NCBI GenBank assembly: GCA_964203655.1
Contig: CAXNMJ010000002.1
Coordinates: forward strand, 1 to 64,000
Direction of reading: 5' to 3'
Length of the DNA: 64,000 bases
Origin: BACL27 sp947488385
Lineage (GTDB): Bacteria; Actinomycetota; Acidimicrobiia; Acidimicrobiales; Ilumatobacteraceae
The notes under the pieces are model-generated. The model searched no databases and was not told the origin of the DNA. It worked only from the letters and a program-made list of their open reading frames with translations. Within the stretch, counting starts at the first letter, position 1. Every line of letters starts with the position of its first letter. Positions 17,408-26,815 of the stretch are shown piece by piece. Both the position numbers and the translations under genes were made by a program.

Positions 17408-18958
17408 TCAACTGTTTCGTTTACGCACCCGAAGAGGTCTGTCTTCTGCATTTAGACACTTGCCATCTATCAGACTAAACCGCCAGCCATGAAGCGAGCA
17501 TGTGAGTTCTTCGCCATTGACTTGACCAAAAACTGAAAGATCAGCCTGGCGGTGAGGACACTTGCGTTGCATCACATAATCACCGAGTTCAATCTCGTCG
17601 CTTAAGTCTTTATCTATTTTTAGCCGTGACGCGGCTTCCAATTCGGTTCGCGTGATTCGTTCAACAGACAGACTCTTGAAAAAATTGTAGATATATTCGT
17701 TGAACTCGCCTGAGCGCCATGCCGTGAATCGACAACTTAAGAAAAACGAATTTGACCAGTCAACAGCTCGCTGCCTGACGATTGTTTCGAGCAAATCCCG
17801 GGGGATGTCAAACCGAAAACCAAACTCTTGCTTGGTAAAACTTTCAACTTTGCCTGACTCGAAGTTAATAAAAATGTCAAGATTGTCAGTTTTAATCAAG
17901 CAGTTTGCACCGATACCAGCGCGCAGTGCTGGTGCGAGCGCCATCAAAGGTTCGAACCAGGCTTGAAGCGCCACTGTCAAGTCGCTAGGGGCTGACTGCC
18001 ACTTTTGTTTTTCGTTTTTGAGCCATGAGGCCCAATCAGATTGATATTTGCGCAGATATTTTTCTTTTTGGTCGAAAATCTCTGCCAAATTTGTGTTTTC
18101 AGGCTGAGAAACGCTGATCGACTGTGGAGTTATCTCAACAGTCGTGCCAGGGATTGCCAATATGTCTTTTGTTCTACCGAGCTCTTTGAGTTTTTGTAAA
18201 AACTTTGTTTGATCAGGAAAGATAGAAACTTCATCTCCGGTGATCATGTTCATATGAAACAACTCTTCATCCAAAAAGCAGGGTGGGCCAGCCGAAGGGA
18301 CAACCGCGCGTGCATCTAAAGTTTCAACGTATTTAAGGGCTCGCGAAAACTGACTCTCTACTTTGGCTTTCGCAAGTTTGAGTTTTGTTGCTTCGTCTTG
18401 TTCGTAAACCATCGGATACCAAATTGCTCCGCTGTATTGCAGCCAGTGCAAATCAATTGGTCCGTGACTCCGTAAGGCATCTAAGTTTCCGGTTCGACAA
18501 TCGTTCTGATTTACTAATCGTGTTTTGCTGTCGCTAACAACTAGCGCCGAGTCGCCACCAGGCCCATCAGTTATTGAGGTTTCAACATGAATCGCTATCT
18601 TCGTCTGGTCATCGATTGAGAGTTCTACACCGTTTTTGCTTTTCAAAAATTTGGTAAACCCGAGAGCGCTTAGCCGACGCTCAAGTTCACGTCCAGGAAA
18701 ATCTGGCAATAAGACAGTTGCATCGCGACTCACATGGTCTGCAAGAAAGGCTTCGTCCAAGTGATCGCCATGAATGTGACTTATATATAGGTGTGAAGGC
18801 GACTCGATTTTTGCGACTAATTCAACATCCAACTGGTCGTTTCGTGGAAAAACAAACCATGAACCAAAGAAAGCGGGAACGAACCACGGATCGCAAAGAA
18901 TTGTCGAAGTACCCGACTCGATGAGTATTCCAGCATGTCCCAGCGAGGTGGCTCGCAT
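17408..18958 (-). CDS. Metallo-beta-lactamase fold hydrolase fused to a C-terminal Rieske domain
   Basis: 516 residues. The N-terminal half is a metallo-beta-lactamase-like domain beginning 'ATSLGHAGILIESG', with the metal motif 'HIHGDHLDEA' near residues 60-69. The C-terminus (about 440-516) is a Rieske [2Fe-2S] domain with ligands in 'KCPHR' and 'CSLHGW'. The middle region has no motif I recognise. CMP-sialic acid hydroxylases combine the same two modules in the opposite order, so an oxygenase acting with a ferredoxin is possible, but this is inference. A sugar-modifying role would fit the neighbouring glycan genes. It is followed upstream by a small DUF2510 gene 6 bases away. Confidence 0.8.
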   Translation of the reverse strand: MRATSLGHAGILIESGTSTILCDPWFVPAFFGSWFVFPRNDQLDVELVAKIESPSHLYISHIHGDHLDEAFLADHVSRDATVLLPDFPGRELERRLSALGFTKFLKSKNGVELSIDDQTKIAIHVETSITDGPGGDSALVVSDSKTRLVNQNDCRTGNLDALRSHGPIDLHWLQYSGAIWYPMVYEQDEATKLKLAKAKVESQFSRALKYVETLDARAVVPSAGPPCFLDEELFHMNMITGDEVSIFPDQTKFLQKLKELGRTKDILAIPGTTVEITPQSISVSQPENTNLAEIFDQKEKYLRKYQSDWASWLKNEKQKWQSAPSDLTVALQAWFEPLMALAPALRAGIGANCLIKTDNLDIFINFESGKVESFTKQEFGFRFDIPRDLLETIVRQRAVDWSNSFFLSCRFTAWRSGEFNEYIYNFFKSLSVERITRTELEAASRLKIDKDLSDEIELGDYVMQRKCPHRQADLSVFGQVNGEELTCSLHGWRFSLIDGKCLNAEDRPLRVRKRNS

Positions 18959-18964
18959 AATTAT

Positions 18965-19333
18965 TTAAGCAACTGGGGGATCGGTGAACTGCTGGCCACT
19001 GCGAGCAACGTGCTCAGTCCACTCTTTTCCATTCCAGTAACGCAATTCGTATCTGCCAGATGGATCTGCATACCATGCGGCAGGTACCGAAGCGCTGCCA
19101 CTTGAAGACGAAGTCGCAACTGTTGCTGGCACAGATGCAACTGCCGAAGAACCCAGCGCTGCACTCGAGTCTGGAGACGAAGAAACTGGTCGACGAAGAA
19201 AGGCGCAGTATCGTCCGTCAAATGTCGGCAGAATTTCGACAACTTCCCAACCTTCGCTCGACTTCTTTGTCAATTCACTAGCCATAGCTTCAGGGCTTGC
19301 GTTATATGGATTAAATGCAACGTACTCAAACAT
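18965..19333 (-). CDS. DUF2510-containing small protein
   Basis: 122 residues. The first 50 residues ('VAFNPYNASPEAMASELTKK', then 'EGWEVVEILP') resemble a DUF4177-like domain. A Ser/Ala/Val-rich linker follows. The last 35 residues ('AWYADPSGRYELRYWNGKEW') are a clear DUF2510 motif, a short domain common in actinobacterial envelope-associated proteins. The function is unknown. It is probably transcribed with the Rieske fusion gene and diverges from pheA, with only 33 bases between the two starts. Confidence 0.8.
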   Translation of the reverse strand: MFEYVAFNPYNASPEAMASELTKKSSEGWEVVEILPTFDGRYCAFLRRPVSSSPDSSAALGSSAVASVPATVATSSSSGSASVPAAWYADPSGRYELRYWNGKEWTEHVARSGQQFTDPPVA

Positions 19334-19366
19334 GCAGTCAGACTAGTGCGAAATGCGCTTATTTAA

Positions 19367-20350
19367 ATGACCACGAATACGAATTCTGTGCACCGTAACC
19401 TTGTAGTCGTGGTGAAAAATCGTTCTAAGCGCATTGGATATTTTGGTCCAGCCGGCACATTTACTGAGCAAGCCTTGCTCACACAAAACGATCTAGCCGA
19501 ATGCGAACTAGTTGCTTACCGTACTGTGCCCGATGTCCTAGATGCTGTTGAGTCGGGTGAAGTTGAGCAAGGATTTGTGCCGATTGAAAACTCAATTGAA
19601 GGCACGGTCAATTTCACACAAGACGCCTTAGTTTTTGATCACAATTTGTTGATTCAACGTGAAATTGTTCTGGACATTGAACATTGTTTGTTGGCGCGCA
19701 AGGGCGTTTCAATTTCAGATTTGACCGGAATCATGTCTATTCCTGTTGCAACCGCTCAGTGTCATAGTTACTTGCGTAAAAATTTCACAACTCTTGAAGT
19801 GCGCGCAGCGAATTCAACCGCCGAAGCAGCGCAACTTGTGGCCGCTAACTCGAGTGAAAAATTGGCAGCGATTGCGCCACGCAATGCAGCCAAGGTTTAT
19901 GGCCTTGAAGTGATCGCTCAAGACATAGCTGATCACCAAGGCAATCAAACCCGATTCGTGTTGATCGGCAAAGACACGGTGCCGGCTTCGACTGGTCATG
20001 ACAAAACTGCAATTGTTGTTTTTCAACGAGCTGATGAACCAGGAAGTTTGATTTCAATTTTGCAAGAGTTTGCGGCGCGCCGAATTAATTTATCCGTGTT
20101 ACTTTCGCGACCGACAAAACGTGGTGGCCTTGGCGATTATTGCTTCATCATGTATGCCGATGGCCATATTCAAGACGAACTTATGGCCGATGCGTTGCGC
20201 GATCTACACGCTAAACAAGGCGACGTGAAATTTCTAGGTTCGTATCCGGCGAGTGGGCAACATGCGCACACTGCGCGCGAACATGCAGATGCTCGATGGC
20301 GTGAAGCCGACGATTGGATGACAGAACTAAGAAGTCGCATCACCCGCTAG
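19367..20350 (+). CDS. pheA: Prephenate dehydratase
   Basis: 327 residues. It converts prephenate to phenylpyruvate in phenylalanine synthesis. The catalytic domain starts 'IGYFGPAGTFTEQAL', contains 'PIENSIEGTV' and ends with 'TRFVLIG' around residue 205. An ACT regulatory domain follows: 'AIVVFQRADEPGSLISILQ' and 'NLSVLLSRPTK', the latter corresponding to the phenylalanine-binding ESRP region, here LSRP. There is no chorismate mutase domain. The first 20 residues before the conserved core are unusual, so the true start may be a little downstream. Four serine/arginine tRNA and cell-wall genes follow. Confidence 0.95.
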   Translation: MTTNTNSVHRNLVVVVKNRSKRIGYFGPAGTFTEQALLTQNDLAECELVAYRTVPDVLDAVESGEVEQGFVPIENSIEGTVNFTQDALVFDHNLLIQREIVLDIEHCLLARKGVSISDLTGIMSIPVATAQCHSYLRKNFTTLEVRAANSTAEAAQLVAANSSEKLAAIAPRNAAKVYGLEVIAQDIADHQGNQTRFVLIGKDTVPASTGHDKTAIVVFQRADEPGSLISILQEFAARRINLSVLLSRPTKRGGLGDYCFIMYADGHIQDELMADALRDLHAKQGDVKFLGSYPASGQHAHTAREHADARWREADDWMTELRSRITR

Positions 20351-20361
20351 CGTCTACGAGC

Positions 20362-20449
20362 GGAACGGTGGCAGAGTGGACAAACGCATCCGCCTTGAAA
20401 GCGGACGGCTGTAAAAGGCCCGGGGGTTCGAATCCCTCCCGTTCCGCCA
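20362..20449 (+). tRNA. tRNA-Ser (anticodon TGA)
   Basis: Class II tRNA. The acceptor is GGAACGG/CCGTTCC with discriminator G and encoded CCA. The anticodon stem TCCGC/GCGGA encloses CTTGAAA, giving TGA. A long variable arm (GGCTGTAAAAGGCC) is present. It starts 11 bases after the pheA stop. Confidence 0.96.
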
Positions 20450-20529
20450 CGAGAGGGTTCAAACTTTGACCGTTACACTAAGAAGTCGCTTGGGTAATGA
20501 AATTGATAGTTACTCGTTCTTTAATTTTT

Positions 20530-20620
20530 GGAGAGGTGCCAGAGCGGCCGAATGGGGCGCCCTGCTAAGGCGTTGTCCGGGTAAACCGGACCGAGGGTTC
20601 AAATCCCTCCCTCTCCGCCA
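20530..20620 (+). tRNA. tRNA-Ser (anticodon GCT)
   Basis: Class II tRNA. The acceptor is GGAGAGG/CCTCTCC with discriminator G and encoded CCA. The anticodon loop CTGCTAA gives GCT. The variable arm is GTCCGGGTAAACCGGAC. It is followed within 11 bases by the start of a secreted cell-wall enzyme. Confidence 0.96.
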
Positions 20621-20630
20621 GTTTGTTTTT

Positions 20631-21176
20631 GTGCTTGTTTGCGCGCTTGTTTCGAGTTTCGTCATTTTGCCAATGCCGGTCAGTGCTTCTTCGTGCACTG
20701 TTTTTCATCAGGCACGTGCCAATGATTCATGGAGTCGGATTGCGGCGCGTTACGACATGTCGCTAAAAAGACTTCTCGCTTTGAACGGTGCTAAGACGTC
20801 GACGATGATCTTGGTCGGCAAGCAGATTTGTACTTCAGACCAACCCGTAATCGTGATTCCAGATACAACTTACAAGCGCAAAGATGTGGTGGCGATAATC
20901 CGTGAGGTGTGGCCTGACGAGCACGAAGAAAACGCTTTGTTTGTTGCTCAACGCGAAAGCAACCTGCGTCCGAATGTTGTCGGTGGATCCAATGACTGCT
21001 GTATCGGTCTTTTCCAGATTTATTACTCAGTGCATCGTTCGTGGCTCACGAATCTTGGCGTGACCGAGCCAGCACAACTTCTAGATCCACGCGTAAATGC
21101 TGAGGCGGCGTTTGCGCTATTCAAGCGCAACGGAAACTCGTGGAAGCCTTGGTGGACAAAGTCTTGGAGACCTTAA
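20631..21176 (+). CDS. Secreted LysM / lytic-transglycosylase-like protein
   Basis: About 181 residues from GTG 20631. The reading frame extends further upstream, but only through the tRNA-Ser gene, so the first start after the tRNA is chosen. A signal peptide (LVCALVSSFVILPMPVSA) is followed by one LysM-like repeat ('DSWSRIAARYDMSLKRLLAL'). The C-terminal part has the lysozyme/SLT fold, with catalytic Glu in 'AQRESNLRPNVV' and 'CCIGLFQIYY'. It would bind and cut peptidoglycan outside the membrane. No ribosome site precedes the start, and the mRNA may be released by tRNA 3' processing. Confidence 0.85.
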   Translation: MLVCALVSSFVILPMPVSASSCTVFHQARANDSWSRIAARYDMSLKRLLALNGAKTSTMILVGKQICTSDQPVIVIPDTTYKRKDVVAIIREVWPDEHEENALFVAQRESNLRPNVVGGSNDCCIGLFQIYYSVHRSWLTNLGVTEPAQLLDPRVNAEAAFALFKRNGNSWKPWWTKSWRP

Positions 21177-21201
21177 GGCAGTAGGCTAAGCACTGAATTT
21201 T

Positions 21202-21277
21202 GCGCTCGTAGCTTAATGGATAGAGCATCTGACTACGGATCAGAAGGTTGGCGGTTCAAGTCCGTCCGAGCGCGCCA
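21202..21277 (+). tRNA. tRNA-Arg (anticodon ACG)
   Basis: The acceptor is GCGCTCG/CGAGCGC with discriminator G and encoded CCA. The anticodon stem TCTGA/TCAGA encloses CTACGGA, giving ACG. A34 of this tRNA is the substrate of the TadA deaminase encoded at 39671..40108. Confidence 0.96.
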
Positions 21278-21286
21278 AACTTGATT

Positions 21287-22021
21287 TTAAAATTTAGATA
21301 AGACGATGCCAGTAAATTCTTTGATTCGGTAAGTGTTGGCATCGAGGTGCGTTGCGAGAGGCACGAAGTCAAGCCAAGAGATTGAATTTGTGGCGTCATC
21401 GGTACCAAACGATTTAACGTCACTGAAATATTTTTTGAATTCGCCCGAGGCGCGGCGCAGATGAAAATCCGAAGTAACGATTGCAATTTTCGAATTCGGC
21501 TTGACGCCAGACAGCTTCAATGCCTCAATCGGGTGCTGGCGGGTATTTTCTGAAGCAGATTCGATGATCATGCGTGACTTGTCAAGACCGATCAGTAAAG
21601 CGTGAGCACTAGAAAGTTCGCCATGTCGGGTTGCGGCACGATCGTCCTGTGTGCCTGGTTGTTGGCCCGAAAAAACAACTTTTGCAAGCGGGTATTGAAG
21701 CCAAATCTCTGAAGCAGCGTTGACCCGTCGAATACTTTCGGTGCCCAAAAAGTCTTGAGATTCATTTGCACCCATTTCGTACCCACCACCCAAAACAAAA
21801 ATAAATTCAGGTTTCCAATTTGTCGGCGGAGATGACTCACTTGCCAGAATCGCATCAAAGATGAACGTCGCAACACCGGTTGACAGAAAAATCAAAAGAC
21901 TCAGTGCAAATTTGCTTGTTGTAACAACAACTTTGCGTAATCGAACATTTTTGGGTATTAAAAACGCACCAAGAGATAGCAATAGAACCAAGATCCAGAC
22001 AGGATCTACAAGTGGTCGCAT
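21287..22021 (-). CDS. YdcF-family (DUF218) membrane protein
   Basis: 244 residues. Two membrane helices occupy the first 60 residues. The DUF218 core follows: 'FIFVLGGGYEMG', 'VVFSGQQPG' and 'ESASENTRQHPIEAL', then 'IAIVTSDFHLRRA'. These are the typical GG, SG, E..S.NT and TS..H motifs of the SanA/YdcF fold. The family is implicated in envelope glycan or lipid-carrier metabolism but the reaction is not established. It ends 10 bases from the convergent tRNA-Arg gene. Confidence 0.88.
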   Translation of the reverse strand: MRPLVDPVWILVLLLSLGAFLIPKNVRLRKVVVTTSKFALSLLIFLSTGVATFIFDAILASESSPPTNWKPEFIFVLGGGYEMGANESQDFLGTESIRRVNAASEIWLQYPLAKVVFSGQQPGTQDDRAATRHGELSSAHALLIGLDKSRMIIESASENTRQHPIEALKLSGVKPNSKIAIVTSDFHLRRASGEFKKYFSDVKSFGTDDATNSISWLDFVPLATHLDANTYRIKEFTGIVLSKF

Positions 22022-22056
22022 TCTTGGTTTAGAAGTAACTCTTATTTGATGAGAGT

Positions 22057-22761
22057 CTAAATTTCAAGCGTGTGAATCAAGATCTTCAGACCGTACTTGA
22101 TGCCATTTACACGTGAGATTTCGTCTCCGTAGAAAGTTGGAATCTCAATTTCAACGATCCGCTGGCGAGCACCAATCATTTGCAAAATTATCTGCGAATC
22201 AAAGTCAAAGTAATCTGAGTTCTTCATAAAGTTCACCTTGCGTAATGCCGACACGCTGTATGCCCGGTAACCGCTGTGCCATTCGGTAAGCGAAACTTTG
22301 GCGAGACGATTCTGTAAATACGTCAGAATTTTATTTCCAATGTATTTATAAAGCGGCATGCCTCCTTTTCGAGCGCCACCTTGAGTGATCATTCGAGAAC
22401 CAAAAACGACGTCAGCCCGCCCAGAGATAATTGGCTCAACCATTTGTGGCAGATATTCGGGTGCGTATTGCCCGTCTCCGTGAAGCAAGATCACCGCATC
22501 TAGATCTTTCTCTAGCGCCCATTGGTAGCCAGTTTTTTGATTGCCGCCGTAGCCAAGATTTATCTCATGGCGCACAATTGTTAGTGGCAGGTTCGAGCCA
22601 CTTTTATATTTGAGACCCACCTGGTGTGTGTTATCAGTGCTGGCGTCATCGCAAACCAAAATTGAATCAATTTGCTGAGCAAAATCGGATGGTATTCGAT
22701 CAAGAACACGCGCGAGCGTGTCTTCGGCATTGTAAGCAACTATTAATACGCCAATTTTCAT
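22057..22761 (-). CDS. Dolichyl-phosphate-mannose-synthase-like glycosyltransferase (GT2)
   Basis: 234 residues, a single GT-A domain. It begins 'IGVLIVAYNAEDTLARVLDRI', has 'VCDDASTDNT', the acidic motif 'LLHGDGQYAPE' and 'SGYRAYS'. Such enzymes transfer a sugar from a nucleotide donor to polyprenyl phosphate on the cytoplasmic face. No C-terminal membrane helices are present. The next gene downstream in the same direction is a YdcF protein and the gene upstream is a GT39-like membrane protein, which would use polyprenyl-linked sugars. Confidence 0.9.
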   Translation of the reverse strand: MKIGVLIVAYNAEDTLARVLDRIPSDFAQQIDSILVCDDASTDNTHQVGLKYKSGSNLPLTIVRHEINLGYGGNQKTGYQWALEKDLDAVILLHGDGQYAPEYLPQMVEPIISGRADVVFGSRMITQGGARKGGMPLYKYIGNKILTYLQNRLAKVSLTEWHSGYRAYSVSALRKVNFMKNSDYFDFDSQIILQMIGARQRIVEIEIPTFYGDEISRVNGIKYGLKILIHTLEI

Positions 22762-22776
22762 CAGACAGTCACTTTA

Positions 22777-24307
22777 CTATGGCCAATATTTCGTAATGTT
22801 TTCGTCACAAGCCCCCAGGTTAAACACACTTCCAGTTGCATCAGTGAATAAAACTTCAGCGCCCTCGGGTTGGCCTTCAAGGTTTGGTGTGCCGTCATCA
22901 TAAGTTGAGTTGTACCAAGCGAAGTAACGGTTTTCACAACTTGTCGCTTGCGCGGCATCAAGTTGATATTGATTTAAAACCGATGACTCTTGCCAAACAG
23001 CAAACAGTTGTTGCGGTTGGTTGCTCATTAACAGACTATTTGTAGGCAGAGAATCAACAAATTTGTGCAGCGGTTGATTGATGAAGTCGCGTGCTGCCCA
23101 GTAACGGCCATCTTGGCCAAATTTTATTGAGTCGTTGAGACTTGAAAAAGCCTGAAGTGCAACAAGTGCTGTGAATAAACCACTAAAAGCGAGTCTCAGA
23201 GGTTTTGGTTTGATCTTGATTTTGTCAACAGTCAACGCAACGATCAAAACTATTGGCACATAAATTGGGATCATCATTCGATTGTCGAGTGGCCCAAGTT
23301 CAAAGTGCACGAATCGATATGCCGAAAAAGCCACGTAAGCAACTAAGACCGTCGCACTAGACGATGAAAATGTTTAGATCTGGACGAACCAGGCGCTTTA
23401 GAAGTATTGGCACAAGATAAAAAATGCAAAGCCCGAAAAAGATCACGACAAAAAGAACGCCGAGCACCTTCGTGTTTTGCGGATACGAATCCCACGATAG
23501 GTAGATTCCGCCCTCAACAGGTTTGGCAACTATCCAAGATCCAATCGTGCTTGTAAATGTCTTCAGCGGAGCAAGTAACGTTCCGCCCGCGGGGACTCTT
23601 GCGCCTGTGAGAGTGCCGTCGATATCTTGATTGCGGGCAAGCCACCACCAAACGGGAATAAACGAGATCCCCAGTGCGAGAACATTTACCCCAACTGATT
23701 TGAGCCAGCCCAGTTGGCGGCGATCAAAATAAATTGAAGCAACAGTGAGAGCTACAGCGAATACTGGACCCACATAGCGAATAAAAAACAATGCAGTAAA
23801 CAAAAAAATCAGACCTACAACTTTTGCTGCTGTCATCTTTCGGAGACTGACAACAATTGCGATCATCAAAACAGCAATGAACGGTGGCTCTGACCAAATC
23901 ATTGAATATTGCCAAAGTAGAGCAGTGCTAAAAGCGACAAATGCTGTTGCTATAGCTGTTATGAATTTTCTTGTGTTAGCCAGCTGCAACAAATGACTTG
24001 TGCAAAGCACAACAATGACTGCTGAGATTGCATTTAAAATCTGCACTGTAAAGTTCACGCCAAGACCAAGCCAGTCGCCGACAGCGATCAATATTGAAAG
24101 CCCAGGCGGTCGAACCGTCATTGGCAAACCGGTCGCATCCAAGAGCGTTAGATCTTTGGCAAAGTTTTTACCAACAGCAACATAGTCACTCGTGTCCCAG
24201 CTCCAACCAGCACCAGAAAGATTAGAGGTGATACTTAAAATCGCGGCACACAGGGCTAAGCCAAGCGCAATTTGATTCTTCTTGCAGTATTGAAAAATAT
24301 TTTGCAT
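22777..24307 (-). pseudogene. GT39/ArnT-like membrane glycosyltransferase, one frameshift
   Basis: Two frames join to about 510 residues. The first part (24307 to about 23360) has an N-terminal helix, an acidic loop 'WSWDTSDYVAVGKNF' expected in GT-C enzymes, and about nine helices. It stops at TAG shortly after 'RPDLNIFIV'. The continuation, from about 23375 to 22777, begins 'SATVLVAYVAFSAYRF' and carries 'FELGPLDNRMMIPIYVP', a common GT-C motif. The break lies at about 23360-23375. A polyprenyl-sugar-dependent mannosyl- or arabinosyltransferase acting outside the membrane is the likely original function. Confidence 0.72.
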
Positions 24308-24309
24308 CT

Positions 24310-24810
24310 TTATTGAATTGTTTTTGCGAGCATGCTGACGGTTAGCCCGGGCTTTGAATCTTGTTGGCCAACTTCGCGAAAGCCGATGCGGTTGTGAAAG
24401 CGAATCGAACCCTCATTCGGTGGATTCAAGTTGACCTCGCAAGTGAGAAGTGGCGCGCAACGATCTTTGATCATTCGCTGTTCGACAGCTGCGTAGAGTT
24501 TTGCGCCAAGTGACTTGTTGCGCATTGATTCGCTAACAACGATTCGATCTAGATAAACAAAATCTGGGTATTTTTGGGAGAACCATTGGTAATTGACGCT
24601 CGTATATGGCGCACCAGGCGCAAATGTGATGCAAAAAGCATGCAGCAATTCGTCGCCGATCGCAAAACTATAAAGCGAGTGTTCAATTAAAAACTCGAGT
24701 GTCGCACGATCAATTTCGCCAACCGCCGGAGCATTCGCATTGTTTAGTTCAAGAGCAGCATCAAGATCTGAAGCCAGAAACAATCGCGGTTCAAGTTGAT
24801 TTGACGGCAT
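24310..24810 (-). CDS. GNAT-family acetyltransferase
   Basis: 166 residues. The C-terminal half has the GNAT fold: 'VYLDRIVVSESMRNKSLGAKL' contains the acetyl-CoA-binding loop in a divergent form (R-N-K-S-L-G), and 'HNRIGFREVG' is the usual end strand. The substrate is unknown. It stops 3 bases before the start of the GT-C gene, so the two form an operon. It diverges from msrA. Confidence 0.85.
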   Translation of the reverse strand: MPSNQLEPRLFLASDLDAALELNNANAPAVGEIDRATLEFLIEHSLYSFAIGDELLHAFCITFAPGAPYTSVNYQWFSQKYPDFVYLDRIVVSESMRNKSLGAKLYAAVEQRMIKDRCAPLLTCEVNLNPPNEGSIRFHNRIGFREVGQQDSKPGLTVSMLAKTIQ

Positions 24811-24832
24811 ATCTATCTAATAGTCTGACACG

Positions 24833-25405
24833 ATGAACACTTCGCACTTCGTACTCGGAAATTCAATGGTTGAACCGTGGCCCGACTCGACACAAGTCGC
24901 GATTTTTGGCTTGGGTTGTTTTTGGGGCGCAGAGCGCAAATTCTGGCAACTTGAAGGTGTCTACACGACGGCTGTGGGTTATAGCGGGGGCGAAAAACTC
25001 AATCCGACATATCGCGAAGTCTGTAATGGCGACACGATGCACGTCGAGGTTGTTCTAGTTGCATTTGACCCATCAAAAATTTCTTATGAAAAACTTTTAC
25101 AAGTTTTCTGGGAGTCTCACGACCCAACGCAAGGCATGCGTCAGGGCAATGATTTCGGCACGCAGTATCGCAGCGCAGTGTATTTCACCAATACGGATCA
25201 ACAATCTGCCGCTATTGCCACCCGCGACATTTTTCAGCAACGCCTCACACAAGCGGGGTTCGGCAAGATAACTACAGAAATAAAACAATCAGCCGAGTTT
25301 TATTACGCCGAGGAGTATCACCAGCAATACCTAGCCAAAAACCCGAGTGGCTATTGCGGTATCGGTGGCACTGGCGTAACTTGCCCAGTTGGCGTGACTC
25401 GTTAA
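24833..25405 (+). CDS. msrA: Peptide-methionine (S)-S-oxide reductase
   Basis: 190 residues. It reduces methionine-S-sulfoxide in proteins. The catalytic motif 'GLGCFWGAERKFW' has a normal cysteine (near residue 27), followed by 'YSGGEKLNPTYREVCNGDT' and 'HDPTQGMRQGNDFGTQYRS'. The C-terminal 'GYCGIGGTGVTCP' supplies resolving cysteines. The protein may start a few residues downstream of ATG 24833; an ATG at 24866 is the alternative. Its stop overlaps by four bases that of the convergent MFS gene. Confidence 0.95.
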   Translation: MNTSHFVLGNSMVEPWPDSTQVAIFGLGCFWGAERKFWQLEGVYTTAVGYSGGEKLNPTYREVCNGDTMHVEVVLVAFDPSKISYEKLLQVFWESHDPTQGMRQGNDFGTQYRSAVYFTNTDQQSAAIATRDIFQQRLTQAGFGKITTEIKQSAEFYYAEEYHQQYLAKNPSGYCGIGGTGVTCPVGVTR

Positions 25406-26794
25406 ATTGCTTGGGCGAGTTGTTCGGCTGTTGGTCGGCGAAACAAAGTAAGCATTGCTACACCCGAGAGAAAAACAACACCGCTCATCAATAGCCAAGC
25501 ATTGTGAAAGCCTGAAGTCGGGTCATTCGACTTGCTTGCCGAGACGAGCATCGAACTTACAAGTGCAACACCGAGTGCTGAGCCAATTTGGCGCGACGTA
25601 TTGTTTAGCGCCGAGCCCATCGCGAACTTTGTGACCGGCAAAAATGCCGTGGCTGAACTAGAAATCGTCGAAATACATAAACCCACGCCGATACCTGTCA
25701 CGAGCATTGTCGGAAAGTAAAAATCCCAATAGTGAATCTCTGGTTTGATAAAAAAGTTCATCCATGAAATTCCACAAGTCATAATCAATGCTCCCGCTCC
25801 GACAACTTTTCCGTGCCCGATTCGGTTGGCAAGTTTGCCGGCAGGTGCTGCTACGAATTGCAGCGGCCAGTGGCCCGGGTGAACCTGCAAGCCCAGACAA
25901 AGTCGGGCTGTAACCCCAGACAACTTGAAGCCATTGAGTGTTGACGAAAATCATCGCAAAGAATCCCATTGTGAAAACAAAACCACTAATCGCAGCGGCA
26001 GTTACGAACGGCAATCTGAACAAACGCATGTCAAGCACTGGGTGCGCAACACGGTTGCATCGCACAACAAACGCTCCGAGTAATGCAAACGCCAACGCAA
26101 ATATCAACACAGACCGATTAGATACCCAACCCCATTCGTCACTTTGAACAATCATCAAGGTGAGTAATCCAACGCCTAGAACTACTAATAGTGCGCCAAG
26201 GTAATCGACAGTGCGTGGCGCAGACTCGTCACGCGATTCGTGCAAGAGTTTCAACCCGATTGCAAACGCAACCAAACAAAACGGCACATTAACCAAAAAC
26301 ACTGAATGCCAACCGAAGTTGTCGACTAAAACTCCGCCGACAACTGGTCCGCTTGCTGCTGATAATCCTCCGACTGCGCCCCAGATGCCGATTGCCATTG
26401 ATCTTCGCTCAACAGGGAACTCGCGCAACACCAGTGCAATCGAAGCAGGCGTAAGGATCGCTCCGCCAATTGCCTGAATGACTCTCGCGATGACCATAAA
26501 CAACGCAGTAGGTGAAGCAGCACAGAGAATTGATCCGAACAAAAAAATCATCAGCCCAGTTAAGAAAGCACGCTTGCGGCCAAACGCATCGGCGAGGCGT
26601 CCGGCTGTGAGCAAGCCAGCCGCATATGCAATGTTGTATGCCGAAAAAATCCATGTCAGTGTGCGGCGATTCTCGGGCCACTCGGCGACGAACGATCCAA
26701 AGGCGACGTTAACGATGCTGATATCTAGTGAAACAAGCATCACGCCAACTGATGTAAGGGCGAGAACCTTGGCTCCGCGCGACCACTTTTTCAT
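25402..26794 (-). pseudogene. MFS drug exporter, DHA2/EmrB-QacA type, one frameshift
   Basis: The first frame (26794 to about 25860) encodes ten helices, with 'DISIVNVAFGSF' in helix 1, 'GRLADAFGRKRAF' in the helix 2-3 loop and 'ASGPVVGGVLVDNFGWH' in helix 5, all typical of the 14-helix DHA2 family. After 'SPGPLAAAI' the frame shifts. The continuation ('FVAAPAGKLANRIGHG') runs in another frame to 25402. The break sits at about 25854-25858, where one base appears to be missing or two are extra. If repaired the protein is about 463 residues. Confidence 0.8.
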
Positions 26795-26815
26795 CAGGTT
26801 TCTCTTTCAGTAAAA

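Noticed and set aside
20466..20630. N-terminal extension of the LysM/transglycosylase protein
   Set aside because: The extension reads through tRNA-Ser(GCT). The signal peptide begins only after the tRNA.
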